Part shown: piece by piece, positions 9,964-19,068 of the stretch
Numbering within the stretch: the first letter of the stretch is position 1
How the letters are laid out: every line of letters begins with the position of its first letter
DNA from: a bacterium
GTDB taxonomy: Bacteria > Patescibacteriota > Patescibacteriia > 2-12-FULL-60-25
NCBI GenBank assembly: GCA_024654265.1
Contig: JANLIO010000055.1
Span: 1-40,943 of the forward strand
DNA length: 40,943 nt
Direction of reading: 5' to 3'
The notes under the pieces: model-generated
Databases searched by the model: none
What the model was told of the DNA's origin: nothing
The model's input: the letters and a program-made list of their open reading frames with translations, nothing else
Position numbers and translations under genes: made by a program

Positions 9964-10563
9964 ATGAAATTTATTCTTGCCAAAAAGATTGAAATGTCAC
10001 AAATATTCCGTCCCGATGGGACGGTTGTTCCTGTGACGCTTCTTCAGGCGGGGCCATGTATTGTTACGCAAGTCAAGGATGATGAGCGCGATGGTTATAC
10101 GGCAGTTCAGCTTGGCTTTACAGAGACAAAGAAACTTGCAAAACCACAGGAAAATCACCTGAAAGGTTTACCGAAGCTTCAGATTCTACGTGAATTTCGC
10201 ATGACTGAAGTGAATGATATGAAGCGTGGTGATACGATCGATGCAACGAAATTCGTTGCAGGTGATCGCGTTCATGTTACGGGAACGTCAAAGGGAAAAG
10301 GTTTTCAGGGTACTGTAAAACGGCATGGTTTTCACGGGTCTCCAGCATCACACGGTCATAAGGACCAGTTGCGTATGCCTGGATCAATCGGTGCTGGTGG
10401 AGTTCAGCGCGTCTTCAAAGGAAAGAAGATGGCAGGACAAACCGGAAATGCTCGAGTTACAGTCAAGAATCTTGAAATTGTTGATGTAAAAGATGGTGTG
10501 ATCGCCTTGAAGGGAGCCGTTCCAGGGGCACGGAATACAATTCTAGAAATTCGATCCGCGTAA
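9964..10563 (+). CDS. rplC: 50S ribosomal protein L3
   Basis: L3 signature (GDRVHVTGTSKGKGFQGTVKRHGFHGSPASHGHKDQLRMPGSIG). Confidence 0.97.
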   Translation: MKFILAKKIEMSQIFRPDGTVVPVTLLQAGPCIVTQVKDDERDGYTAVQLGFTETKKLAKPQENHLKGLPKLQILREFRMTEVNDMKRGDTIDATKFVAGDRVHVTGTSKGKGFQGTVKRHGFHGSPASHGHKDQLRMPGSIGAGGVQRVFKGKKMAGQTGNARVTVKNLEIVDVKDGVIALKGAVPGARNTILEIRSA

Positions 10564-10573
10564 TTATCCAGAT

Positions 10574-11206
10574 ATGCCAAAGGTAAGCGTCTATAATCAA
10601 GAAGGAAAAGAAACAGGAACTCTTGAGTTGAGCTCACGTTGCTTTGGAGTGGAAGTGAAATCAGAACTTGTTCATGAGGTTATTGTTGCTCATCAGGCAA
10701 ATGCGAGAACGGCGCACGCAAACACGAAGACAAAAGGTGAAGTGCGCGGTGGTGGTAAAAAACCTTGGAAGCAAAAGGGAACAGGTCGTGCTCGTCACGG
10801 ATCTTCTCGATCACCTTTGTGGATTGGTGGAGGTATCACACATGGACCACGCGCTGAAAAGAATTTTTCGTTAAAAGTAAACCGTAAGGTGAAGCGAAAA
10901 GCTTTGTGTATGATCCTTTCTGATAAGGTTGTGAATCGTCGTATGATTGTTCTTGAAAAACCGAATTTTAAGGATACAAAGACAAAGGAAGCTGCGACAT
11001 TGTTTGCAAATCTTCCATTGTATCGCGAAACTCTCTTCGTGATTCCAGAGTCGAATCCAATGCTTCTTCGAATGGTGAAGAATATTCCGACTGTAAAGCT
11101 CGTAACTGTAAACACGTTGAATGTGTTTGACGCAATGCGTTATCCGACAATCCTTTTTGAAAAGGATGCTGTCGCTCGATTTGAAAAGACATATGGGACT
11201 GTTTGA
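10574..11206 (+). CDS. rplD: 50S ribosomal protein L4
   Basis: ARTAHANTKTKGEVRGGGKKPWKQKGTGRARHGSSRSPLWIGGG. Confidence 0.97.
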   Translation: MPKVSVYNQEGKETGTLELSSRCFGVEVKSELVHEVIVAHQANARTAHANTKTKGEVRGGGKKPWKQKGTGRARHGSSRSPLWIGGGITHGPRAEKNFSLKVNRKVKRKALCMILSDKVVNRRMIVLEKPNFKDTKTKEAATLFANLPLYRETLFVIPESNPMLLRMVKNIPTVKLVTVNTLNVFDAMRYPTILFEKDAVARFEKTYGTV

Positions 11207-11675
11207 CCGACTATTAAAGACTCGAGAGCAAAAAGCGCTGGATAAAGTAGCGATAGCTCAAGAGGAAAAAAAGGAACTTGAGAAAGGCGAGAAAAAGCCG
11301 GAGTCTTCAGTATCAAAAGCAAAGCCTGCGAAAAAGGAGAAAGCGGTTGGTACTGCAAAAAAGAAGTCAGACGTCGTGCGAACAGGTGGAGGTGATTCAT
11401 CTCGAATACTTGTTACCCCATGGGTAAGCGAAAAAGCAGCGCAACAGGCAGACGCAGGAACATATGTTTTTAAAGTTGCGATGTCAGCAAATAAGATTGA
11501 AATCCAAAAGGCTGTCGAATCACTTTGGGATGTAAAGGTTGATTCAGTTCGAACGATTCGTGGAAAAGGAAAGGTTTTTGGAGCACGAACACGTCATGGG
11601 AAGCGTGCAGATTGGAAGAAAGCACTTGTCACATTGAAAAAAGGTCAATTAATTGATCTTTACGAAGGAGTTTAA
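11193..11675 (+). CDS. rplW: 50S ribosomal protein L23 with Lys/Glu-rich N-terminal extension
   Basis: C-terminal L23 domain (RILVTPWVSEKAAQQADAGTYVFKVAMSANKIEIQKAVESLWDVKVDSVRTI...); start placed at ATG 11193, overlapping the rplD stop. Confidence 0.93.
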   Translation: MGLFDRLLKTREQKALDKVAIAQEEKKELEKGEKKPESSVSKAKPAKKEKAVGTAKKKSDVVRTGGGDSSRILVTPWVSEKAAQQADAGTYVFKVAMSANKIEIQKAVESLWDVKVDSVRTIRGKGKVFGARTRHGKRADWKKALVTLKKGQLIDLYEGV

Positions 11676-11678
11676 CGT

Positions 11679-12518
11679 ATGCCGATCAAAGTTTACCGTC
11701 CAGTCACAAAAGGACGCCGAAAATCTTCGGTGCAGGATTTTTCTGACATCACTCGAAAGAAACCCGAGAAAAGTCTTCGCGTGCCACGCAAACAAAATTC
11801 GGGTCGTTCAAAAGGAACGATCACGGTCCGTCACAAGGGTGGTGGAACCAAAAAATATACTCGAAAAATCGATTTTCTACGCGAGAAATATGATATTCCT
11901 GCGCGAATCGATTCAATCGAGTATGACCCGAATCGCGGCGCTCGAATATCTCTTCTTGTGTACAAAGATGGAGAGAAGCGATACATTATCGCACCAGACC
12001 ATTTAAAAGTTGGTGAAGAAGTTGTTTCTTCAAAAGAAACAGCTGAAATTTCTGTGGGAAATCGTCTTCCGCTGGAAAAGATTCCTATTGGTATGACGGT
12101 CCATAGTGTTGAGCTTCAGCCTGGTAAGGGCGGACAGCTTGGACGTGGAGCCGGCACGGGGATCCAACTCATGGCGGTTGAAGGTTCGTATGCAACGTTA
12201 AAACTCCCTTCTGGAGAAACACGGCTCGTTTCCTGTCGGTGTATGGCAACAATCGGGACAGTATCAAATCCAGATTGGCGTCTTGTCCGTTGGGGAAAAG
12301 CTGGGCGCATGCGTCATCGTGGTATTCGACCAACGGTTCGCGGAAAAGCGATGAACCCGGTTGATCACCCGCACGGTGGTGGTGAAGCAAAGAATCCAAT
12401 TGGATTGAAATATCCAAAAACACCTTGGGGTAAGCATGCGTTGGGTGTAAAAACTCGTCGCAAGAATATCGCCACAGACAAACTCATCATAAAACGTCGT
12501 AAGAATCGAAAGAAATAA
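11679..12518 (+). CDS. rplB: 50S ribosomal protein L2
   Basis: [26 protein letters not shown]...[26 protein letters not shown] upstream. Confidence 0.98.
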   Translation: MPIKVYRPVTKGRRKSSVQDFSDITRKKPEKSLRVPRKQNSGRSKGTITVRHKGGGTKKYTRKIDFLREKYDIPARIDSIEYDPNRGARISLLVYKDGEKRYIIAPDHLKVGEEVVSSKETAEISVGNRLPLEKIPIGMTVHSVELQPGKGGQLGRGAGTGIQLMAVEGSYATLKLPSGETRLVSCRCMATIGTVSNPDWRLVRWGKAGRMRHRGIRPTVRGKAMNPVDHPHGGGEAKNPIGLKYPKTPWGKHALGVKTRRKNIATDKLIIKRRKNRKK

Positions 12519-12521
12519 TGT

Positions 12522-12809
12522 ATGTCACGTAGCTTAAAGAAAGGCCCATTTACTGATCCAAAACTTTTGGAGAAAGTACGAAAACTCGGAGCAGGAGACA
12601 AGACTGTCATAAAGACATGGTCTCGTTCTTCGACGATTACGCCAGAAATGGTGGGTGTTGCCTTTGGTGTTCATAACGGTCGTTTGCACACAAAGGTGCA
12701 AGTCGTTGAGAACATGGTTGGGCATAAGCTCGGTGAATTCTCCCCGACACGCACATTCCGTCGTCATGGCGGTAAGATGCAGAAGTCGATTGAGCAAGTT
12801 AAGAAATAA
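12522..12809 (+). CDS. rpsS: 30S ribosomal protein S19
   Basis: [19 protein letters not shown]...[17 protein letters not shown]. Confidence 0.98.
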   Translation: MSRSLKKGPFTDPKLLEKVRKLGAGDKTVIKTWSRSSTITPEMVGVAFGVHNGRLHTKVQVVENMVGHKLGEFSPTRTFRRHGGKMQKSIEQVKK

Positions 12810-12811
12810 GT

Positions 12812-13276
12812 ATGGAAGTTCAAGCAACCCTCCGACGCCTCCGAATAGCACCACGAAAAGTTCGTCTCGTGGTTGATTTGGTTCGAGGTCTTCCTGTTGG
12901 CGAGGCTGAGGTTCGTCTCACGTTCCTTCGGAAGGAAGCGGCACGCCCAGTCTTAAAGTTATTGCAAAGCGCAATGGCAAATGCCAAACATAATTTCAAG
13001 CTTAATCCGGAAACGCTCATTATTCAGTCGATCGCGGCAGATGATGGACCAACGTATAAACGAAGCATGCCACAAGCATTTGGTCGTGCTGGTGCAATAC
13101 GAAAGCGCACATCGCACGTCACAATAACACTTGCGACAAAGGAAGTTGCAGCAGAGATTGCAAAGACGCCGAAAAAGAAATTAAAGAAAGTAGAGGCAAA
13201 GAAAAAAGCGAAAGTCAAAACAGATCCGACAAAAGAAAAGAAAGAAACAAAAAAGCAGGGAGTTCAGGACACATAA
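12812..13276 (+). CDS. rplV: 50S ribosomal protein L22 with Lys-rich C-terminal tail
   Basis: RRLRIAPRKVRLVVDLVRGLPVGEAEVRL...; tail KKKLKKVEAKKKAKVKTDPTKEKKETKKQ. Confidence 0.96.
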   Translation: MEVQATLRRLRIAPRKVRLVVDLVRGLPVGEAEVRLTFLRKEAARPVLKLLQSAMANAKHNFKLNPETLIIQSIAADDGPTYKRSMPQAFGRAGAIRKRTSHVTITLATKEVAAEIAKTPKKKLKKVEAKKKAKVKTDPTKEKKETKKQGVQDT

Positions 13277-13282
13277 CATTAT

Positions 13283-13999
13283 ATGGGACACAAAGTTCAT
13301 CCAAAATCATTTCGAATCACAACAACCGCAACATGGCCGTCGCGGTGGTTTGCACGTGATGGCGAATATCGACGACTCTTGCGAGAGGATCTTGAAATCC
13401 GAGGTTTTGTAAAAGAAAAACTCCGAGGATCTCAGGTAAGTGATATTCGTTTTGAACGTTCACGTGGTTCTTTAACGATTACTGTGGTGAGCGGAAAGCC
13501 GGGGTTTGTCATTGGACGTTCTGGTTCAGGGATAGAGGAATTAAAAAAGAAGATCGTACAAAAGTTCTTTCGAGGAACAAAGGTTCAATTTCAACTCAAC
13601 GTGGTTGAGCCGCCAAAGGCATCTCTTGAGTCAGCGATTATTGCGGAGCAGGTCGTATCAGATCTTGAACGTCGCATGCCATATCGCCGTGTACTCAAAT
13701 CCGCCATTCAACGTGCACAGAAAGCTGGCGCGCTTGGTGTGAAGATTGCCGTTGCCGGACGACTTGGTGGGGCTGAAATTGCCCGTGCTCAGTTTTTAAG
13801 CTGGGGGAAAATTCCTCTGACAAATTTGCGAGCCGACATTGATTATTCACGGGATACGGCACGAACGCCGGCCGGTGCAATCGGTGTAAAGGTTTGGATT
13901 TATCGAGGTGATGTATTTGAGAAAGATAAACATTCTCAATACCAACCAACAACGCCTACACGACGACCGCGACATGCGGCTGTGTCTCCACGTGCCTAA
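13283..13999 (+). CDS. rpsC: 30S ribosomal protein S3
   Basis: MGHKVHPKSFRI...GKPGFVIGRSGSGIEELKK (KH domain). Confidence 0.98.
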   Translation: MGHKVHPKSFRITTTATWPSRWFARDGEYRRLLREDLEIRGFVKEKLRGSQVSDIRFERSRGSLTITVVSGKPGFVIGRSGSGIEELKKKIVQKFFRGTKVQFQLNVVEPPKASLESAIIAEQVVSDLERRMPYRRVLKSAIQRAQKAGALGVKIAVAGRLGGAEIARAQFLSWGKIPLTNLRADIDYSRDTARTPAGAIGVKVWIYRGDVFEKDKHSQYQPTTPTRRPRHAAVSPRA

Positions 14000-14014
14000 A
14001 GCACGATTCCCCAT

Positions 14015-14434
14015 ATGTTGATTCCCAAAAAGGTAAAGCATCGAAAGTGGCATAAAGGCCGTGCTCGCAATATTCGCAAAGCAAGCGATAAGGTTGAGCT
14101 TGCTTTTGGTCGCTATGGATTAAAGGCAACAACAGGGTGCTGGCTCTCTTCGCGTCAGATTGAAGCAACGCGTCGTGTGTTAACTCGGTATACTCGCCGT
14201 GGTGGGAAAATTTGGATTCGAGTGTTTCCTGATAAACCAGTCACAAAAAAGGGGAGTGAAGTTCCCATGGGATCTGGAAAAGGAACAGTTGATCACTATG
14301 TTGTCGTTGTAAAGCCAGGGATGATCATGTTTGAAATGGACGGAATTCCAGCAGACAAGGCAAAAGAAGCGCTTGAATTGGGTCGCTTCAAGCTTCCATG
14401 TCGCTCCAAATATATTTCAAAAGAACAGGTATGA
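14015..14434 (+). CDS. rplP: 50S ribosomal protein L16
   Basis: MLIPKKVKHRKWHKGR...RGGKIWIRVFPDKPVTKKGSEVPMGSGKG. Confidence 0.98.
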   Translation: MLIPKKVKHRKWHKGRARNIRKASDKVELAFGRYGLKATTGCWLSSRQIEATRRVLTRYTRRGGKIWIRVFPDKPVTKKGSEVPMGSGKGTVDHYVVVVKPGMIMFEMDGIPADKAKEALELGRFKLPCRSKYISKEQV

Positions 14435-14637
14435 TGAATCCAAAAGAATTAAAGCAAAAAACAGATAACGAGTTAGAAAAACTCGCTCAGGATCTTCGTG
14501 CGGAATCTCGAGATTTGCGTTTTAAGATTGCCACACGGCAGAACGCAAAAGTTCGAAATCTTCGGCGCGTAAAAAAAGATCTTGCGCGCGTTCTTACAAC
14601 GCTTCAGGCGAAGCGCACGCATGAAACAAAGGTATGA
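14431..14637 (+). CDS. rpmC: 50S ribosomal protein L29
   Basis: MMNPKELKQKTDNELEKLAQDLRAESRDLRFKIATRQ...; start overlaps the rplP stop. Confidence 0.92.
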   Translation: MMNPKELKQKTDNELEKLAQDLRAESRDLRFKIATRQNAKVRNLRRVKKDLARVLTTLQAKRTHETKV

Positions 14638-14924
14638 CACAAGACGAAACATCCAAGGAAATCGCAAAGACACGAGTCACATCCCGTCGTCAGCTTGAAG
14701 GTGTCGTCGCTTCTACGGCGATGCAAAAGACGATTACGGTACGTGTTGATCGACGTGTTGCACATGCGAAATATGGAAAATATTTCACGGTGTCAAAGAA
14801 GTTTAAAGCTCATGATGAGCACGCAAAGGCGAGCGTCGGTGATACGGTTGTGATTGAAGAAACACGTCCATTGTCGAAAGACAAACACTGGCGTTTAACT
14901 CGGATTGTTCGCTCGGCGTCATAA
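14634..14924 (+). CDS. rpsQ: 30S ribosomal protein S17
   Basis: LEGVVASTAMQKTITVRVDRRVAHAKYGKYFTVSKKFKAHDEHAKASVGDTVVIEETRPLSKDKHWRL. Confidence 0.97.
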   Translation: MTQDETSKEIAKTRVTSRRQLEGVVASTAMQKTITVRVDRRVAHAKYGKYFTVSKKFKAHDEHAKASVGDTVVIEETRPLSKDKHWRLTRIVRSAS

Positions 14925-14933
14925 AAAAACGAT

Positions 14934-15305
14934 ATGGTACAACATCGATCAATGCTTCAAGTGGCGGATAACAGTGGTGCGAAAAAGCTCCAGGTTATTC
15001 GAGTTCTCGGAGGATATAAAAAGCGCACCGCGCGTTTGGGTGATGTTGTCACATGTACTGTGAAAGAAGCTGCGCCACGAGCAGGAATTAAGAAGTCGGA
15101 TATTGTTCACGCTGTTCTTGTCCGTGCTCGAAAAGAAACACGACGCAATGACGGAACGTATATTCGATTTGATGAAAATGCAGCCGTGATTATTGATCGA
15201 AAGAACAAAGAGCCAAAGGGGACACGTGTCTTCGGTCCCGTGGCCCGCGAACTTCGTTCAAATGGTTTTTCTAAAATCGTTTCACTTGCACCAGAGGTAC
15301 TCTAA
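14934..15305 (+). CDS. rplN: 50S ribosomal protein L14
   Basis: [27 protein letters not shown]...[13 protein letters not shown]. Confidence 0.98.
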   Translation: MVQHRSMLQVADNSGAKKLQVIRVLGGYKKRTARLGDVVTCTVKEAAPRAGIKKSDIVHAVLVRARKETRRNDGTYIRFDENAAVIIDRKNKEPKGTRVFGPVARELRSNGFSKIVSLAPEVL

Positions 15306-15310
15306 ATTCT

Positions 15311-15649
15311 ATGACAAAGATTCGAATGAAAAGCGGCGATGTTGTAAAGGTCATTGCTGGAAAAGAGAAAGGGAAAACTGGAAAAGTAATCCAGGTGTTT
15401 CCGCGTTTGAATCGTGTTGTCGTTGAAGGTGTGAGTCTCTCTAAACGTCATCTTCGATCAAGACGGACGGGTGAAAAGGGGCAGATTGTAGAATTCTCAA
15501 TGCCGATTCATGTGTCAAACGTTCTTCCTGTTACAAGCGAAGGGAAGACAGTGCGCCATCGGAAGATTGTGCGAGAAGATGAGCCAAAAGAAGCAGGAAA
15601 GGTTGCAAAGGCTACAAAGAAGTCGGAGGTAAAAACTGAAACGAAGTAA
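15311..15649 (+). CDS. rplX: 50S ribosomal protein L24
   Basis: MTKIRMKSGDVVKVIAGKEKGKTGKVIQVFPRLNRVVVEGV; Lys-rich C-terminal tail. Confidence 0.96.
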   Translation: MTKIRMKSGDVVKVIAGKEKGKTGKVIQVFPRLNRVVVEGVSLSKRHLRSRRTGEKGQIVEFSMPIHVSNVLPVTSEGKTVRHRKIVREDEPKEAGKVAKATKKSEVKTETK

Positions 15650-15651
15650 AT

Positions 15652-16191
15652 ATGAAACTGAAAGAGCGTTATCAAAAGGAAATTGCGCCAGCTCTCCAAA
15701 CAGAGCTTGGTTTGGTGAACGCAATTTCGGTTCCACGACCGAAGGCTATTACGATTTCCGTTGGGTTGTCTCAGAAGCATAAAGATTCACGGATTGCAGA
15801 AATCGTTGAAAAGACGCTAACACGCATCTCTGGACAAAAGCCCGTGACAACAAAAGCCAAAAAATCAATCGCTGGATTTAAAATCCGCGAAGGTATGATT
15901 GTCGGAATGCGCGTAACGCTTCGAGGGAAGCGCATGTGGGATTTTTTGGAGAAACTTCTTGTCATCACGTTTCCGCGAATTCGCGACTTCCGTGGCATAT
16001 CTCCAAAGCTTATAGATGCGGGTGGTAACATTTCGGTCGGATTTTCTGAGTTTCTTCCGTTCCCAGAGATTAGCCCGGACGAGGTCGAACGGGTTCACGG
16101 TCTTCAGGTAACGGTTACAACAACAGCGAAGGATCGAAAAGCGGGGCTTGCACTTTGTAAGGCACTCGGTTTTCCATTTCGTGATAAATAA
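15652..16191 (+). CDS. rplE: 50S ribosomal protein L5
   Basis: MKLKERYQKEIAPALQ...KPVTTKAKKSIAGFKIREGMIVGMRVTLRGKRMWDFLEKLL. Confidence 0.98.
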   Translation: MKLKERYQKEIAPALQTELGLVNAISVPRPKAITISVGLSQKHKDSRIAEIVEKTLTRISGQKPVTTKAKKSIAGFKIREGMIVGMRVTLRGKRMWDFLEKLLVITFPRIRDFRGISPKLIDAGGNISVGFSEFLPFPEISPDEVERVHGLQVTVTTTAKDRKAGLALCKALGFPFRDK

Positions 16192-16197
16192 TTGATT

Positions 16198-16383
16198 ATG
16201 GCAACGAAAGCTCAAGTTAATAAATCGCTCAGAAAGCCAAAATTCGGAACACGAATTGTTCATCGATGTTGGCGTTGCGGGCGCAGACACGGTTTTATGC
16301 GGGATTTTAATTTGTGCCGTATCTGTTTCCGTGAACTCGCAAATACAGGGGAGCTCCCAGGTATTACAAAATCAAGCTGGTAA
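16198..16383 (+). CDS. rpsN: 30S ribosomal protein S14, zinc-binding type Z
   Basis: 61 aa with CWRC...CRIC motif; start at ATG 16198 rather than the upstream TTG. Confidence 0.96.
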   Translation: MATKAQVNKSLRKPKFGTRIVHRCWRCGRRHGFMRDFNLCRICFRELANTGELPGITKSSW

Positions 16384-16388
16384 TTGTT

Positions 16389-16781
16389 ATGCATACTGAC
16401 CCCATAGCAGACTTTATAACACGAATCCGAAATGCGCAGATGGCGCAGAAAGCGATTGTGAAATCTCCGTCCTCACGGATGAAATTTACGATTGCCAAAA
16501 TTTTGGAGCGTGAAGGATTTGTCGGAGCCGTTTCCGAGGAATCAGATGGACCAAAGAAGACAATAACCGTGCATTTAAAATATGAGGATAAAAAGCCGGT
16601 AATTTCTTCAGTAAAACGTATCTCGAAACCCGGACGACGTGTGTATCGCGGAGCAGGGTATCTTCCTCGTGTCCTTTCGGGCATGGGAATTGCCATTGTT
16701 TCGACATCACAGGGTGTGATGACAAATAAGGACGCACGAAGACGGAAGCTCGGAGGAGAGATTCTCTGTGAAATATACTAA
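16389..16781 (+). CDS. rpsH: 30S ribosomal protein S8
   Basis: MHTDPIADFITRIRNAQ...GIAIVSTSQGVMTNKDARRRKLGGEILCEIY. Confidence 0.98.
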   Translation: MHTDPIADFITRIRNAQMAQKAIVKSPSSRMKFTIAKILEREGFVGAVSEESDGPKKTITVHLKYEDKKPVISSVKRISKPGRRVYRGAGYLPRVLSGMGIAIVSTSQGVMTNKDARRRKLGGEILCEIY

Positions 16782-16789
16782 ACTCTATT

Positions 16790-17338
16790 ATGTCACGTAT
16801 TGGAAAACAGCCTATCCCGATCTTAGACACCGTAACCGTTACGGTGGAAAATTCGGATGTCCACGTTAAGGGTCCCAAGGGGGAGCTTACGGTTTCGATT
16901 CATCCAAAAATTTCCGTACGTATGGAGAACGATCCAAAACAAATTTTTGTTGAAGTCGGTAATCCGGACGATCGGAAAGAACGTGCATTATGGGGTTTGA
17001 TGCGCCAACTTATTGCAAACGCAGTACTTGGAGTTACAACTTTTTTTGAACGATCACTAGAATTTGTAGGCGTTGGATACAAAGTTTCAACCACTGGGAG
17101 TGAAGTGCATATGGAGGTTGGTTTTTCACATCCAGTCGATTTTGTTCTCCCAAAGGGTGTTGAAGCAAAGGTTGAGAAAAATATTTTGACGTTGTTTGGT
17201 GCTGATAAGCAGGCTGTTGGTGAAGCAGCTGCGCAAATTCGACGAATACGTCCACCAGAGCCATATAAGGGGAAAGGCATTAAATATACGGATGAAGTTA
17301 TCCGTCGAAAGGCCGGTAAAGCGGCAACAAAGTCTTGA
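16790..17338 (+). CDS. rplF: 50S ribosomal protein L6
   Basis: MSRIGKQPIPI...VKGPKGELTV...IRRIRPPEPYKGKGIKYTDEVIRRKAGKA. Confidence 0.98.
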   Translation: MSRIGKQPIPILDTVTVTVENSDVHVKGPKGELTVSIHPKISVRMENDPKQIFVEVGNPDDRKERALWGLMRQLIANAVLGVTTFFERSLEFVGVGYKVSTTGSEVHMEVGFSHPVDFVLPKGVEAKVEKNILTLFGADKQAVGEAAAQIRRIRPPEPYKGKGIKYTDEVIRRKAGKAATKS

Positions 17339-17350
17339 TAACGCAACGAT

Positions 17351-17713
17351 ATGAAAACGAACGCTAAAGAAATGAAACGCCAGATGCGCATTCGAAGAAC
17401 ACGCGCAAAAATAACGGGTACAGCAGAGCGCCCTCGGCTTACGGTACGCCGTTCTTTGAAGCATATTTATGCTCAGATTATCGATGACACAAAGGGTGCC
17501 ACGATCGTAGCCGTATCAGACGCAAATCTTTCTGAAGCAGAGATGAAAGAAAAAACAAGAACAGAAGTTGCATTTATTGTTGGAAAAAAGATTGCGGAAG
17601 TTGGAAAGGAAAAAGGAGTGGAATCTGTGGTATTTGATCGTCGCGATCGACGATATCACGGTCGTATTAAAGCATTGGCCGACGGAGCACGCGAAGGCGG
17701 GTTAACATTTTAA
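17351..17713 (+). CDS. rplR: 50S ribosomal protein L18
   Basis: RIRRTRAKITGTAERPRLTVRRSLKHIYAQIIDDTKGATIVAVS...FDRRDRRYHGRIKALADGAREGGLTF. Confidence 0.97.
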   Translation: MKTNAKEMKRQMRIRRTRAKITGTAERPRLTVRRSLKHIYAQIIDDTKGATIVAVSDANLSEAEMKEKTRTEVAFIVGKKIAEVGKEKGVESVVFDRRDRRYHGRIKALADGAREGGLTF

Positions 17714-17719
17714 TTTTGT

Positions 17720-18499
17720 ATGGAAGAGAATAAAGACACGAAGGTTGAAGAGATCGCGGGCGTAGGAGCCGAGGTCGCAAAAACAGCGGATGCTCCAGCA
17801 TCGACTGCATCTTCTTCAGATACTTCCAAAAAACCTGCATCTGTACCAGCATCAAGCCATCGTGGTCCTGCGCGTGGCGGTCGTGGTCCGGGTGGCCCAG
17901 GAGGTCGAGGCCCAGGAGGTTCCGGCGGTCGTGGTGGTTCCGGAGGAGGCCGTGGTCCCGGTGGCGGTCGTGGCGGTGGACCTCGCCCACGTCGTGACGA
18001 ATTTGAAGTAAAATCAGAATACGACGAAAAGAACCTCGAAGTTGCTCGTGTTACACGTGTGACAAAGGGTGGAAAACGAATGCGTTTCCGTGCTTTGACT
18101 GTTATCGGAAATCGAAAGGGCCGAGTTGGCTTTGGTACGGGAAAAGGCGTTGACTTTCCGGGTTCAACCTCAAAAGCAGCGGCACAGGCTCGAAAGTCTC
18201 TTATTACTGTACCGATGCGAAATGGAACGATTCCTCACTCGATTCGTGCAAAATATGCAGCAGCAGAGATTCTTTTGAATCCAGCTCCTCGTGGGACAGG
18301 AATTAAGGCCGGTGGCCCAGTTCGAGTCGTTTTGGAACTTGCTGGCGTCGGAAACGTTACGGCAAAGATTTTAGGTTCGAAAAATAAGATTAATAACGTG
18401 AGAGCTGTCTTTAAGGCGCTTTCCTTATTGAAATTACCTTTAGAAGAACGAAACGTAAATACGGAAGACAAGGCACCAAAGATAGAGAAAGAAAGCTAG
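17720..18499 (+). CDS. rpsE: 30S ribosomal protein S5 with Gly/Arg-rich (RGG-like) N-terminal extension
   Basis: S5 core (VARVTRVTKGGKRMRFRALTVIGNRKGRVGFGTGKG) preceded by about 95 aa including RGPARGGRGPGGPGGRGPGGSGGRGGSGGGRGPGGGRGGGPRPRR. Confidence 0.96.
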   Translation: MEENKDTKVEEIAGVGAEVAKTADAPASTASSSDTSKKPASVPASSHRGPARGGRGPGGPGGRGPGGSGGRGGSGGGRGPGGGRGGGPRPRRDEFEVKSEYDEKNLEVARVTRVTKGGKRMRFRALTVIGNRKGRVGFGTGKGVDFPGSTSKAAAQARKSLITVPMRNGTIPHSIRAKYAAAEILLNPAPRGTGIKAGGPVRVVLELAGVGNVTAKILGSKNKINNVRAVFKALSLLKLPLEERNVNTEDKAPKIEKES

Positions 18500-18523
18500 G
18501 ACGTTTGAACGTACCCGAAATAT

Positions 18524-19009
18524 ATGACACTCTCACTTCACACAATCGCGCCATCGAAAGGTGCAAAAAAGACAAAAAAACGCATTGGTCGTGGCTATGG
18601 TTCCGGTAAGGGAACAACAGCAGGACGCGGAACCAAGGGACAGCGCGCACGAACCGGTGGACGCAATGGTTTGAAATTAAAGGGTTTGAAACAGATGATC
18701 CTTGGTTTCCCAAAGTCTCGCGGTTTTGCAAGTACAAAGGCGCAGGTCTTTGATATTCGAGCTGAGCGTGTCATGAAAGTGTTTAATGACAATGCGACTG
18801 TAACGGTTGCCGAGTTGAAGAAAAAGGGTCTTTTGCCTAAACAGGCCGTTTACGTCAAACTGATCGGTGGAGGTGAAGAGGCAGTAAAGCCATTGAAAAT
18901 TGTTGGTATTCGTGCAACACAGTCAGTGAAGACTGCGATTGAAAAGGCGGGGGGTACATTCATCGAAGCTCAGGAGGTTGTTGTAACTAAAAAGTCGAAA
19001 AAGGAATAG
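18524..19009 (+). CDS. rplO: 50S ribosomal protein L15
   Basis: MTLSLHTIAPSKGAKKTKKRIGRGYGSGKGTTAGRGTKGQRARTGG. Confidence 0.97.
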   Translation: MTLSLHTIAPSKGAKKTKKRIGRGYGSGKGTTAGRGTKGQRARTGGRNGLKLKGLKQMILGFPKSRGFASTKAQVFDIRAERVMKVFNDNATVTVAELKKKGLLPKQAVYVKLIGGGEEAVKPLKIVGIRATQSVKTAIEKAGGTFIEAQEVVVTKKSKKE

Positions 19010-19068
19010 GGATCGTGTCCTTACCTCGTCTTTAATCATGTTGGTTTTTGACATTTGAACCGAAAATT

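Noticed and set aside
10404-18737. Many antisense and alternative-frame ORFs across the ribosomal cluster in the ORF track
   Set aside because: They shadow unambiguous ribosomal protein genes and have atypical composition; no independent support.
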